This document shows positions 51,183 through 59,593 of a DNA stretch of 64,000 bases, one piece after another. The position numbers were made by a program, and so were the translations under genes. Below the pieces are notes generated by a model. It was not told where the DNA came from. It made no database searches and was given only the letters and a program-made list of their open reading frames with translations. Source of the stretch: Sulfitobacter sp. M39 (lineage in GTDB: Bacteria; Pseudomonadota; Alphaproteobacteria; Rhodobacterales; Rhodobacteraceae); NCBI RefSeq assembly GCF_021735935.1, contig NZ_WMDZ01000003.1, positions 16,001-80,000 of the forward strand, read 5' to 3'. Each line of letters begins with the position of its first letter. Position 1 is the stretch's first letter.

Positions 51183-52489
51183 TCTGCCTTCTCCTTACGT
51201 TTTCCGTTTTCTTTCCACGCTTCGAGCACGGTTTGCAAAAACTCGTCATAGGCACGGTCGAAACTTTGCCGCGCCCGTTTCCATGTTTCGCGCGTCATCT
51301 GGCGATAGTCCTGTTCGTAAACCGACATCTGGAACCGGCCCGACTGTTCGACCGCGCGGGTCATTTCAATCGGGTGGGCGCAGACGTCGGCGCCGAAGAC
51401 GTTCTTGAACGCGTCGATCATGGCGCTGTGCAGCGGATTGTTGGATTCAAAACGGGTCATAAGTAAACGGATGTCGGAAAACTGTTTAGGAAGCGTAATG
51501 CCTGCGTCCGCTGCGAGGCTTGCAAACCCTTCGGAGATATCGGCCATCGCGTCGCCAAGCTGGCCCAGATAGCTGGTCGTGCTGTCATATTCCCAGTAGC
51601 CCGGGCCCGAGGGGATATAGAGGATATCGGCCGCAAACGCGGCGTTTAGGGACTGGTAGCCGATGGCGGGCGGGCAGTCGAAAATGATGATGTCATATTG
51701 ATCGTCGGGCAGTTCATCGAGGTAGCGCGCGACGCAGCCGAAAAAGCTCCATGCCTTGTGGAGCGCGCGGTATTGGGCCGAGGCGAATTCGACGAAAGCC
51801 GCGTTGGCGCAGGACGGGATGATGTCGATCGTGGGCCAGCAGGTTGGCTGGATGAATTCCTGAAACCGCTGCGCGCCGATGGATTGCACGTCTTCGGGCA
51901 ATTCGTCCGCGGCGGGGTAGGGGCAATCATCGGGGTCATCATAGCTTTCCATGATCCGGTTGGATTCCCGGCAGAGGTCGCGGCACATGATGCCCCAGAC
52001 CGTGTGGCTTTCCTTGACCTCGGTCAGCCCCATCGAATGGGTCAGCGTCGCTTGCGGGTCGAAGTCGACGCAAAGCACGCGGTAGCCGTCAAGGGCTGCG
52101 GCATGGGCGAGGTGTTGTGCGACGACCGTCTTGCCGACACCGCCTTTGAAGTTCGACACGGCCACGCGCATGGCACGGCCCCGGGGGCGTTCGGGCAGCA
52201 GTTTGCGGCCGCGGAATTTGGCACGGCGGCGCAGCTCGTTGATCTCTTCGAGGCTGAACCAGCGCTGGCGACCATCCTCTTCGGTGAGCCCCTGGGGCAG
52301 GGTCGGGTCGTCCGCCAGCTTCTTGCGCAGTGTGTCAGCGGGGACGTCAAACATGAACTGGCTGATCTCCCAGATAGAGAAGGGGCGCAGGGCCTTGATC
52401 TCTCCGGGGGAGAAGGTGGCGCGGCGCACGGCGGCCTGTTGTTCCAAGCTGCGCTCGTTCATGTTAAGAAGGTCGTTGTGATTTCTCAT
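51179..52489 (-). CDS. parA: ParA/RepA-type partition ATPase
   Basis: A 436-residue plasmid-type (Ia-like) ParA. The N-terminal extension of about 100 residues holds a MerR/HTH-like segment (FSIWEISQFMFDVPADTLRKKL and RQRWFSLEEINELRRRA) used for autoregulation. The deviant Walker A motif is KGGVGKT (residues 115-121), followed by a switch Asp in VLCVDFDPQATLTHSMGL and IIIFDCPPAIGYQSLNAAFAADILYIPSGP. It moves ParB-bound replicon copies on the nucleoid. It is divergent from the replicase gene, with a 389-bp control and origin region between. Confidence 0.94.
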   Translation of the reverse strand: MRNHNDLLNMNERSLEQQAAVRRATFSPGEIKALRPFSIWEISQFMFDVPADTLRKKLADDPTLPQGLTEEDGRQRWFSLEEINELRRRAKFRGRKLLPERPRGRAMRVAVSNFKGGVGKTVVAQHLAHAAALDGYRVLCVDFDPQATLTHSMGLTEVKESHTVWGIMCRDLCRESNRIMESYDDPDDCPYPAADELPEDVQSIGAQRFQEFIQPTCWPTIDIIPSCANAAFVEFASAQYRALHKAWSFFGCVARYLDELPDDQYDIIIFDCPPAIGYQSLNAAFAADILYIPSGPGYWEYDSTTSYLGQLGDAMADISEGFASLAADAGITLPKQFSDIRLLMTRFESNNPLHSAMIDAFKNVFGADVCAHPIEMTRAVEQSGRFQMSVYEQDYRQMTRETWKRARQSFDRAYDEFLQTVLEAWKENGKRKEKAE

Positions 52490-52527
52490 CTATCTACTCG
52501 CGTTTTTAAGCCTCGGAATTCGAATAA

Positions 52528-52573
52528 CGCGAATTCGGGATTTTGGCAAAACCTAATTTTCCCGAAATTCGCG
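52528..52573. promoter_or_regulatory. Inverted repeat upstream of parA, candidate ParA operator
   Basis: CGCGAATTCGGGA (52528-52540) and TCCCGAAATTCGCG (52560-52573) form an inverted repeat with one extra base and a 19-bp AT-rich spacer containing TTTTGGCAAAA. It lies 39-84 bp upstream of the parA start, where a long-form ParA would bind to repress parAB. Confidence 0.5.
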
Positions 52574-52627
52574 CGCCGTTCCTGAAGAACGGGTTTATTT
52601 CGCTGCGGTACACGCGGGGCACAAAGA

Positions 52628-52693
52628 TTTTGGTGACAGGCAAGGGGCATAAAGGGCTGTTTTGGTGACAGGGATCCCCCGATATGGTGACAC
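52628..52693. repeat. Iteron-like direct repeats upstream of the replicase gene
   Basis: GGTGACA occurs three times in the same orientation: 52632-52638, 52664-52670 and 52686-52692. The first two are part of TTTTGGTGACAGG. Spacings are 32 and 22 bp, about three and two helical turns, so all sites face one side of the helix. An AT-rich stretch (52705-52765) follows, suitable for strand opening. Together this looks like the origin bound by the DnaA-like replicase. Confidence 0.6.
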
Positions 52694-52878
52694 CCATGCG
52701 TCCCCCTTAACCTATTAACCTTTACCAAATTGAATTTGGATTAAGGAAAAGGGTAATTCCTGTTTTTCCCAGCGGGTTGACAGAAGACGGGATTTAGAGC
52801 TTTGTAGAAAGCATAAACGGAATCGGCTCAAAGAAGCTGACCGACAAAAATAAGACGATACATCGAGTAGGCAAAACC

Positions 52879-53574
52879 ATGAACCCATTGCGGCTGACCG
52901 GCCCTGAAGCCGGGGTGATCAAGTACGACCTTTTGACCGCGTTGAGCGTGGCGGGGTTGAACGGATCGCCGACCTTGCAGACCTCGTTGATGCGGCTGAT
53001 CGCGGCGGTGACCTCGCGGTATAATTGGCGCGCTGACGAGCTGAGCGTGGGCCAGCGGGATCTGGCGCGAATGTGGTCGGTGAATGAACGCACGGTGAAA
53101 CGCGAGATCAAGCGGCTGACGGATGCGCAGCTGTTGATTTGTACGCGCGGCGGCGTGCGGGGCAGGGTGGCGGCCTATCGGTTGAATTATGCGCAGATCG
53201 CGCGCCTGTCAGAGCCGTGCTGGCCGCTGGTCGGGCCGGATTTCGATGCGCGGATGAAAGAACGCTATCGCAGTGAAACGCCGGTCAAGGTGGTGCAACT
53301 GGCCGATTACGCGAAGCCCGAGGCGTCGGAGCCCGCGCAGGGTGGGCCGGGCACGTGGCAACGTGCGATGCTGAACCTGTCGCGGGAGAACGCGGATCAG
53401 TTCAAGGCGTGGTTCTCGCAGCTTGAATATGTGGCGTTCGAAGGGGGCGTGCTTGAGCTGCGCACCCCGAGCAAATTCGCGCAACGCTATATAGAGACGC
53501 ATCTTCTGCGCCCGCTTGTTGCGGCGGTGGAGGCAGAGCTGGGGCCCGTCGCGCGGATTGAATTCAAGGGCTAG
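52879..53574 (+). CDS. DnaA-like plasmid replication initiator
   Basis: A 231-residue protein. Residues about 25-115 form a winged helix-turn-helix (DLARMWSVNERTVKREIKRLTDAQLLICTRGGVRGRVAAYRLNY). Residues about 155-230 resemble the N-terminal domain of chromosomal DnaA (WQRAMLNLSRENADQFKAWFSQLEYVAFEGGVLELRTPSKFAQRYIETHLLRPL), but the AAA+ ATPase is absent. This is the composition of the DnaA-like replicases of Rhodobacterales plasmids, and the adjacent divergent parAB agrees. It probably opens the origin next to its start. It overlaps the convergent iclR gene by 4 nt. Confidence 0.85.
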   Translation: MNPLRLTGPEAGVIKYDLLTALSVAGLNGSPTLQTSLMRLIAAVTSRYNWRADELSVGQRDLARMWSVNERTVKREIKRLTDAQLLICTRGGVRGRVAAYRLNYAQIARLSEPCWPLVGPDFDARMKERYRSETPVKVVQLADYAKPEASEPAQGGPGTWQRAMLNLSRENADQFKAWFSQLEYVAFEGGVLELRTPSKFAQRYIETHLLRPLVAAVEAELGPVARIEFKG

Positions 53575-54380
53575 AAACTGCCGCTGATGGCGCGCGCGGC
53601 TTCTTGGGCGATAGGGGCCGCGCGGCGGGCGAAGTCTTCGGCGCTCCATTCAGAAAGCGACCCGGCGATGTGGATGGCACCCAATGGACGGCCCTGACGG
53701 TTGACCACCGGAACGCCGACGGCGATTTCGCCCAATACAAATTCATTCTGCACCTGCGCAAAACCGTCTCTACGGGCCTGTTCGAGACTGTTCATGATGC
53801 TGTCGGGGTCCACGTTGGTATAAGAGGTATAGCTGTGCAGCGGGAAGCGATTGATGATCTCGCGTGCCTCTTCGGGGGGCAGGGCGCAAAGGGTCGCGCG
53901 GCCACCGGCGGTGCAATAGGTCGGGACGCTATGGCCCACAAGCGTGGCGTAGAAGGTCTCGCGTTTGCTTTGCATGCGCAGGGCATAGATTACGCGGGTT
54001 TCATCATAGAGGCTGAAGTCGATCCGTTCGTTGATGGATTTACGCATCTCAAGAACAACGGGGGTGGCGACTTGCACCACGGGGTCCAGACGCAGGGTGT
54101 CGTGGGTGTGGTCGAGCAAGCGCAATCCGGGCAGGTAGCCGCGGTCATCGGGGCTGCGCCGGATGTGACCCAGTGCCATGAGCGTATGCACAAGACGTTG
54201 CGCGGCAGATCGGTCGATCTCTGCCTTTGTGGCGATGTCTGACAGGCTGAGCGGGCCGTCGGCCTCGTGAAACGCGCTGAGCACGTGAATGGCGCGGGCG
54301 GCGGAGCGCACGAAGAGCCTATCGGCATCTGCCTGAAAATTAGACGCGACAGAGGAATGTGGTCGTTTGGGGTCTGGCAT
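53571..54380 (-). CDS. IclR-family transcriptional regulator
   Basis: A 269-residue regulator. The N-terminal winged HTH covers about residues 22-90 (ARAIHVLSAFHEADGPLSLSDIATKAEIDRSAAQRLVHTLMALGHIRRS). The C-terminal IclR effector domain shows DETRVIYALRMQSKRE, GHSVPTYCTAGGRATLCALPPEEA (about 145-170) and EIAVGVPVVNRQGRPLGAIHIAG. It is divergent from the MlrC-peptide transporter operon and probably represses or activates it through the repeated sites in the 122-bp gap. Confidence 0.93.
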   Translation of the reverse strand: MPDPKRPHSSVASNFQADADRLFVRSAARAIHVLSAFHEADGPLSLSDIATKAEIDRSAAQRLVHTLMALGHIRRSPDDRGYLPGLRLLDHTHDTLRLDPVVQVATPVVLEMRKSINERIDFSLYDETRVIYALRMQSKRETFYATLVGHSVPTYCTAGGRATLCALPPEEAREIINRFPLHSYTSYTNVDPDSIMNSLEQARRDGFAQVQNEFVLGEIAVGVPVVNRQGRPLGAIHIAGSLSEWSAEDFARRAAPIAQEAARAISGSF

Positions 54381-54428
54381 TGAGCGCTCCGGGTTGACGC
54401 GAGGATAGGTCAGTGCCTAGCATCGTAT

Positions 54429-54482
54429 GGCAATACAGCCGTATCGCCAAGCAATACATTCAGCTTTGTGAAGCGATACATG
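54429..54482. promoter_or_regulatory. Cluster of candidate IclR operators
   Basis: GGCAATACAGCCGTATCGCC (54429-54448) is a near-perfect palindrome with 8-bp arms and one mismatch. It is followed by two direct repeats, AAGCAATACATT (54449-54460) and AAGCGATACATG (54471-54482), exactly 22 bp apart. All share a GCRATAC core. The cluster ends 20 bp before the MlrC start. Confidence 0.6.
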
Positions 54483-54502
54483 AATTTAAGGTGGGTTCCC
54501 CG

Positions 54503-56059
54503 ATGCGCGTCGCCATGGCCGGATTTCTTCATGAAACCAATACCTTTGCGCCCGAGCCTGCGGATATGGCGGCCTTCAAGGCCGGTGGCGGTTATGTCCC
54601 TATGGTGGGTGGCCCCGCGATGATAGACGCCTTTCAGGAAGTGAACCTTGGCATGACCGGTGCGTTCAAGGTCGCGGGGGATTCGGGCTGGGATGTGGTG
54701 CCTGTTCTTTGGGCGGGGGCTATTCCATCGGCACCTGTGACGCAGAATGCGTTCGACACTATTCTAGCCGAGATTCTGAACGGTCTGCGGGCCGCCGGGC
54801 CGTTGGATGGTGTGTTTCTGGATCTGCATGGCGCGATGGTGGCGACGCATCACGATGACGGCGAGGGAGAGATCGCCCGTCAGGTGCGCGCATTGGTGGG
54901 GCCGGATGTGCCGATTGCCGCCGCATTGGACCTGCATGGCAATATCTCGGAAGACTTTGTGAACACGGTGGATGTGCTGGCGGGTTTTCGCACCTATCCG
55001 CATATCGATATGGCCGATACCGGAGCTATGGCGGCGCGGTTGCTGGATCATGTGATGCAGACCGGCACGCGTCCGGCCAAAGCGTTCCGCCGCATGTCCT
55101 ATCTGGTGCCGATCCCGTTTCAGACGACGGATATGCAGCCAGCCAAGGGTTTGTATGAGAACCTGACAGAGGTTGAGGCGCAAGGCGCACTGTCGGCGTC
55201 GCTGTTCATGGGCTTTCCAGCGGCGGATATTGCCGATTGTGGCCCCACGGCGGTGGCCTATGCCGAGACTCAAGCGGCGGCGGATGCCGCAGCAGATGCA
55301 GTGGCGCATGCCTATGCTGCTGCCGAATCCGAGTTCGACAATGATACTTTTACCCCCGACGCGGCGGTTGCCTATGCGGCGCGCGCGGCGGAAGGGGCAG
55401 GGCAGGGGCCTGTGGTGATTGCCGATACCCAAGACAACCCCGGCGCGGGTGGGGTGTCTGCCACGACGGGGATGTTGCGGGCCTTGATCGATGCCGATGC
55501 CCAAGACGCGGCGATCGGGCTGATCGTGGACCCGCATTCCGCCGCCCAAGCCCATGAGCTGGGGGAGGGCGGGCGCGCTGTTTTCCGCATTGGCGGGCAC
55601 CCCGGTCTGCCCGATGATAGCCCCGTCGAGGTAGAGGCCGTGATCGAGATGCTGTCGGATGGCAAAGTGAAAGCCACCGGTCCTTATTACGGTGGGACGA
55701 TGCTGGATCTGGGGCCGTCTGCTTGTTTGCGCATCGGTGGCGTGCGGGTGGCTGTTACAACGCGGATTGCGCAGATGGCCGACCGCGAGATGTTTCGCTT
55801 TGTCGGGATCGCACCAGAGACGCAGAAAATTGTCGTCGTCAAAAGCTCTACCCATTTTCGGGCCGATTTCACCCCGAGTGCGCGCGAGATTATTGTTGCG
55901 CGTGCCCCCGGCCCCATGCCGTTCGACCCCGCAGACCTGCCCTTTACGCGATTGCGCAAAGGGTTGCGGCTTTCCCCTAACGGTCCCGTTTTCGGGGCCG
56001 CGCGTGCGGCTGCTGCACGCCCTGATACCGGCGGATCAACCGGCGGTGTCCAAATATAA
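54503..56059 (+). CDS. M81 family metallopeptidase (MlrC-like)
   Basis: A 518-residue MlrC-type protein. Likely metal-binding segments are AGFLHETNTFAPEP (residues 5-18), GVFLDLHGAMVATHHDDGEGE (about 108-128) and AALDLHGNISEDFVNT (about 145-160), with DNPGAGGVSATTGML at the start of the C-terminal domain. MlrC of microcystin degraders cleaves peptide linkages of linearised toxin, but most family members act on other small amides. The ATG at 54503 has GGTGGG about 8 nt upstream; an upstream in-frame ATG (54413) would place the operator cluster inside the gene. It leads an operon with a peptide ABC transporter and two M20 peptidases. Confidence 0.88.
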   Translation: MRVAMAGFLHETNTFAPEPADMAAFKAGGGYVPMVGGPAMIDAFQEVNLGMTGAFKVAGDSGWDVVPVLWAGAIPSAPVTQNAFDTILAEILNGLRAAGPLDGVFLDLHGAMVATHHDDGEGEIARQVRALVGPDVPIAAALDLHGNISEDFVNTVDVLAGFRTYPHIDMADTGAMAARLLDHVMQTGTRPAKAFRRMSYLVPIPFQTTDMQPAKGLYENLTEVEAQGALSASLFMGFPAADIADCGPTAVAYAETQAAADAAADAVAHAYAAAESEFDNDTFTPDAAVAYAARAAEGAGQGPVVIADTQDNPGAGGVSATTGMLRALIDADAQDAAIGLIVDPHSAAQAHELGEGGRAVFRIGGHPGLPDDSPVEVEAVIEMLSDGKVKATGPYYGGTMLDLGPSACLRIGGVRVAVTTRIAQMADREMFRFVGIAPETQKIVVVKSSTHFRADFTPSAREIIVARAPGPMPFDPADLPFTRLRKGLRLSPNGPVFGAARAAAARPDTGGSTGGVQI

Positions 56060-56089
56060 CAATGACCACAACCAACATGGGAAATTGAT

Positions 56090-57697
56090 ATGCTGACTTT
56101 ACGACCCACATTGAAACAAAGCCGGGGGCTGGCCGCGTCGCTGATGACCACGGCTGCGCTGCTGGTGCCTGCCGCGAGCTTTGCGCAGGAAGAAACCACG
56201 ATCACGGCGGTCATGCACTCGGGCCTGCGGGTGCTGGATCCGGTGATCACCACGGCGCACATCACACGTGACCACGCCTATATGATCTATGACGTGTTGA
56301 CGGCGGTGGACGAGAATTTCGCCCCGCAGCCGCAGATGGCAAGCTGGGAAACATCCGACGACGGGCTGGTCTATACCTTCACCCTGCGCGACGGGCTGAT
56401 GTTCCACGATGGCGCGCCTGTGACCGGTGCCGATGTTGTTGCCTCTCTGACCCGTTGGGGCAAGCGCGACAGCGGCGGGCAGTTGATCTTTGACGTGACC
56501 GAAAGCCTTGAGGCGACCGATGACACGACCGTTGTCTGGACGCTGACCAAGCCCTTTGGTCCGCTGATCGACGTGATTTCCAAGCAATCCGCGGTGCCGC
56601 CGTTCATCATGCCGGCGCGTGTTGCCGAAACCTCTGCCGATGAGACGATCACGGAATACATCGGCTCCGGTCCGTTTGTGTTCGATCAGGACGCGTATGA
56701 GCCCGGCGTGTCGGTGACCTATGAAAAATTCGACGATTATGTGCCGCGCGACGAGCCCGCATCCTGGATGGCGGGTGGCAAGGTCGTGAATGTGGACAAG
56801 GTGGTCTGGACCACGATGCCCGATGCGCTGACCGCGTTGAATGCGCTTTCGGCGGGGGAGATCGACTATCTTGAGCAGGTCCAGATTGACCTGATGCCGA
56901 TCCTGTCGGGCAACGAGGATGTCGTCGTCGAGAAACGCGATGACCTGGGCTATGTCACCATCGGGCGTCCGAACTTCTTGCATGCGCCGTTTGACAACAA
57001 GCTGGTGCGTCAGGCGGCGATGGCGGCGCTGGATCAGGAATCCATGCTCGCGACGATGCAGGGTGATCCCGAATATTACAAAGTCTGTGGCGCGATCTTT
57101 GGCTGCTCGACCCCCTTGGGAGACGAGGCGGGATCTGACTTGCTGACCGGTGGCGCGAATACCGAGCGTGCCAAGGAGCTGCTGGAAGAAGCGGGCTATG
57201 ACGGGACGCCGATTGTCCTGATGGCCCCGACCGATGTGATCAGCCTGAACAACCAGCCTGTGGTCGCAGCCCAAGCACTGCGCGAGGCGGGGTTCGAGGT
57301 CGATATGCAGTCGATGGACTGGCAGTCGGTCGTGCAACGCCGCGCCCAACAGTCGCCAGTGGCTGAAGGCGGGTGGAACCTGTTCTTCACCAACTGGATG
57401 GTGCCCGAAGTCTCTGACCCGCTGGTCAACGTGATGTTGAACGGCCGCGGCGATGATGGCTGGTTCGGCTGGCCCGATGACCCTGAAATCGAAGCCATGC
57501 GGACAGAGTATGTCTCGGCCAGCGACGACGCGACCAAGAAAGAGATCGCGACGCGTATTCAAGAGCATGTGATGGACAACGTGAACTATCTAATGATGGG
57601 CGAATACATCATCCCGCAGGCGCGTCGTTCTAACATCGAAGACATGATCCCGTCGCCGGTGCCGGTGTTCTGGAACATGACCAAAGCGGCAGAGTGA
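56090..57697 (+). CDS. Peptide/nickel-type ABC transporter substrate-binding protein
   Basis: A 535-residue SBP_bac_5 (DppA/OppA-like) protein. A Sec signal spans about residues 1-32 (ending AASFAQE). The mature protein shows VLDPVITTAHITRDHAYMIYDVL, TFTLRDGLMFHDGAPVTGADVVASLTRW (about 98-125) and later FDNKLVRQAAMAALDQESML (about 300-320), all typical. It binds a di- or oligopeptide or related amide in the periplasm and delivers it to the permease pair encoded next. Confidence 0.93.
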   Translation: MLTLRPTLKQSRGLAASLMTTAALLVPAASFAQEETTITAVMHSGLRVLDPVITTAHITRDHAYMIYDVLTAVDENFAPQPQMASWETSDDGLVYTFTLRDGLMFHDGAPVTGADVVASLTRWGKRDSGGQLIFDVTESLEATDDTTVVWTLTKPFGPLIDVISKQSAVPPFIMPARVAETSADETITEYIGSGPFVFDQDAYEPGVSVTYEKFDDYVPRDEPASWMAGGKVVNVDKVVWTTMPDALTALNALSAGEIDYLEQVQIDLMPILSGNEDVVVEKRDDLGYVTIGRPNFLHAPFDNKLVRQAAMAALDQESMLATMQGDPEYYKVCGAIFGCSTPLGDEAGSDLLTGGANTERAKELLEEAGYDGTPIVLMAPTDVISLNNQPVVAAQALREAGFEVDMQSMDWQSVVQRRAQQSPVAEGGWNLFFTNWMVPEVSDPLVNVMLNGRGDDGWFGWPDDPEIEAMRTEYVSASDDATKKEIATRIQEHVMDNVNYLMMGEYIIPQARRSNIEDMIPSPVPVFWNMTKAAE

Positions 57698-57761
57698 TCT
57701 GCCTTGAGAGGCGCGCTGCGATGCGCGCCTCTCACCCCTACTACCGCAAGGAGCCTTCGGC

Positions 57762-58703
57762 ATGTTTTTCTATATCCTCAAACGCATATTGGCCACGATA
57801 CCGGTGATGGTGATCGTTGCGATTTTTGTGTTTCTCTTGCTGCGGCTGACGCCCGGTGATCCTGCCGCGATCCTTGCCGGTGATGCTGCCACCCCTGCGC
57901 AGCTTGAGCGTATCCGTGACAGTCTGGGGCTGAACGACCCACTGCTGGTGCAGTTCGGCACATGGATGGGCCAGCTGTTGCGCGGTGATCTGGGCACATC
58001 GCTGCTGTCGAATACCTCTGTCGCGGGGATGATCGGCGACCGTTTGGGGCCGACGTTGAATATCGCGCTGATGACGATTGTGATCTCGGTCGCTCTGGCC
58101 GTGCCGATGGGGGTGATTGCCGCGTGGCGGCACCGGTCCTGGGTGGATTTCCTTGTGATGTCATTTTCGGTGCTTGGCTTTTCCGTGCCGGTCTTTGTGA
58201 TCGGCTATATCCTGATCCAGATTTTCGCCATCGACCTGAAATGGGTGCCGGTGCAGGGCTATAAATCGCCAACCGATGGCATCGGGCCGTTCTTTAGCCG
58301 AGCGATCCTGCCGTCGCTGACGCTGGCCACGATCTATATCGCGCTGATCGCGCGGATGACGCGGGCGTCGATGCTTGAGGTTCTGGGCGAGGATTATATC
58401 CGCACCGCCCGCGCCAAGGGGGTGCGCGAGAATGTCGTGCTGTTCCGCCACGCGCTGCGCAATGCGGCGGTGCCGATCCTGACCATCATCGGCACGGGGT
58501 TCGCGCTGCTGATCTCGGGCGTGGTGGTGACCGAGAGCGTGTTCAACATCCCCGGAATCGGGCGGCTGACAGTCGATGCCATTCTGGCGCGCGACTATCC
58601 GGTTATTCAGGCGATGATCCTGCTAACCGCGGGCATCTATGTGACGGTCAATCTGTTGATCGACATTTCCTATTCATTCTTCGATCCAAGGATCCGGTAC
58701 TGA
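57762..58703 (+). CDS. ABC transporter permease (DppB-like)
   Basis: A 313-residue membrane protein starting MFFYILKRILATIPVMVIVAIFVFLLLRLTPGDPAAILAG, typical of DppB/OppB. The EAA loop reads MLEVLGEDYIRTARAKGVRENVVLFRHALRNAAVPILT (about residues 205-243) and contacts the ATPase. The substrate path is shared with the DppC-like subunit one base downstream. Confidence 0.94.
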   Translation: MFFYILKRILATIPVMVIVAIFVFLLLRLTPGDPAAILAGDAATPAQLERIRDSLGLNDPLLVQFGTWMGQLLRGDLGTSLLSNTSVAGMIGDRLGPTLNIALMTIVISVALAVPMGVIAAWRHRSWVDFLVMSFSVLGFSVPVFVIGYILIQIFAIDLKWVPVQGYKSPTDGIGPFFSRAILPSLTLATIYIALIARMTRASMLEVLGEDYIRTARAKGVRENVVLFRHALRNAAVPILTIIGTGFALLISGVVVTESVFNIPGIGRLTVDAILARDYPVIQAMILLTAGIYVTVNLLIDISYSFFDPRIRY

Positions 58704-58704
58704 T

Positions 58705-59592
58705 ATGACGCAGATCCCAAGCTCTCGGCACAGCGCCTTTCAAGTTGTGACCGGTTTATTCTCTGTCCCCAAAGCGATGCGGATCGGTGTCGGTCCGACG
58801 ATTGCGGCGGTGATCCTTGTGGCGATTGTGCTCGCGGCGGTGCTGGCCCCTTACTATGTGCCCTATAACCCGCTTGAGATGAATGCGATGGCGCGGCTGA
58901 AGCCGCCGTCGGATGACTTCTTGCTGGGCACGGACCCTTACGGCCGCGATATCTTTAGCCGCGTCATGACGGGGGGCCGTGTGTCGCTGCTGATCGGTAT
59001 CGGGGCGGCGGTGGTAAGCGTGGCCGTGGGGCTGCTAATTGGTCTGGTCGCGGGGTATTTCCGACTGGCCGACAGTATCATCATGCGGATCATGGACAGC
59101 TTGATGGCGATCCCCGCGATCCTGCTGGCGATTGCGCTGGTCGCCCTGAACGGGCCGAGCGTGACATCGGTGATCATCGCGATCACCGTGCCGGAAGTGC
59201 CCCGTGTCGTGCGTCTGGTCCGGTCGGTGGTGCTGACCGCGCGCGAAGAACCCTATGTCGAGGCGGCGATCGCGCTTGGATCGTCGATGCCCAAGGTCTT
59301 GTTGCAGCATCTGATGCCCAACACCTTTGCGCCGTTGATCGTGCAGGGCACCTATATCTGCGCTTCTGCCATTCTGATCGAGGCGATCCTAAGCTTTCTG
59401 GGGGCGGGCGTGTCGACCGAGATCCCCACATGGGGGAATATCATGGCCGAGGGGCGGAGCTATTTCCAGATCAAGCCGGGGCTGATCTTCTGGCCGGGGT
59501 TGATGCTGTCGTTGTGTATTCTGGCGATCAACCTGTTGGGCGACACGGCCCGCGATATCCTTGATCCACGTATGAAAAAGCGGGAGGTGTGA
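58705..59592 (+). CDS. ABC transporter permease (DppC-like)
   Basis: A 295-residue DppC/OppC-type permease. A first membrane helix near residues 30-52 is followed by the DppC hallmark FLLGTDPYGRDIFSRVMTGGRVSLLIGIGAAVVS (about 72-105), then an EAA loop (PYVEAAIALGSSMPKVLLQHLMPNTFAPLIV, about 185-215). It forms the membrane channel with the preceding subunit. Confidence 0.94.
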   Translation: MTQIPSSRHSAFQVVTGLFSVPKAMRIGVGPTIAAVILVAIVLAAVLAPYYVPYNPLEMNAMARLKPPSDDFLLGTDPYGRDIFSRVMTGGRVSLLIGIGAAVVSVAVGLLIGLVAGYFRLADSIIMRIMDSLMAIPAILLAIALVALNGPSVTSVIIAITVPEVPRVVRLVRSVVLTAREEPYVEAAIALGSSMPKVLLQHLMPNTFAPLIVQGTYICASAILIEAILSFLGAGVSTEIPTWGNIMAEGRSYFQIKPGLIFWPGLMLSLCILAINLLGDTARDILDPRMKKREV

Positions 59593-59593
59593 G

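Noticed and set aside
54413..54502. Upstream ATG extension of the MlrC-like protein
   Set aside because: It would run through the IclR operator repeats and adds residues not expected before the conserved MRVAMAGFLHETNTF start.
56099..57568. 489-codon minus-strand frame opposite the peptide-binding protein
   Set aside because: Mirror frame of a clear SBP_bac_5 gene, rich in Arg/His/Gln, no ribosome site and no domain.
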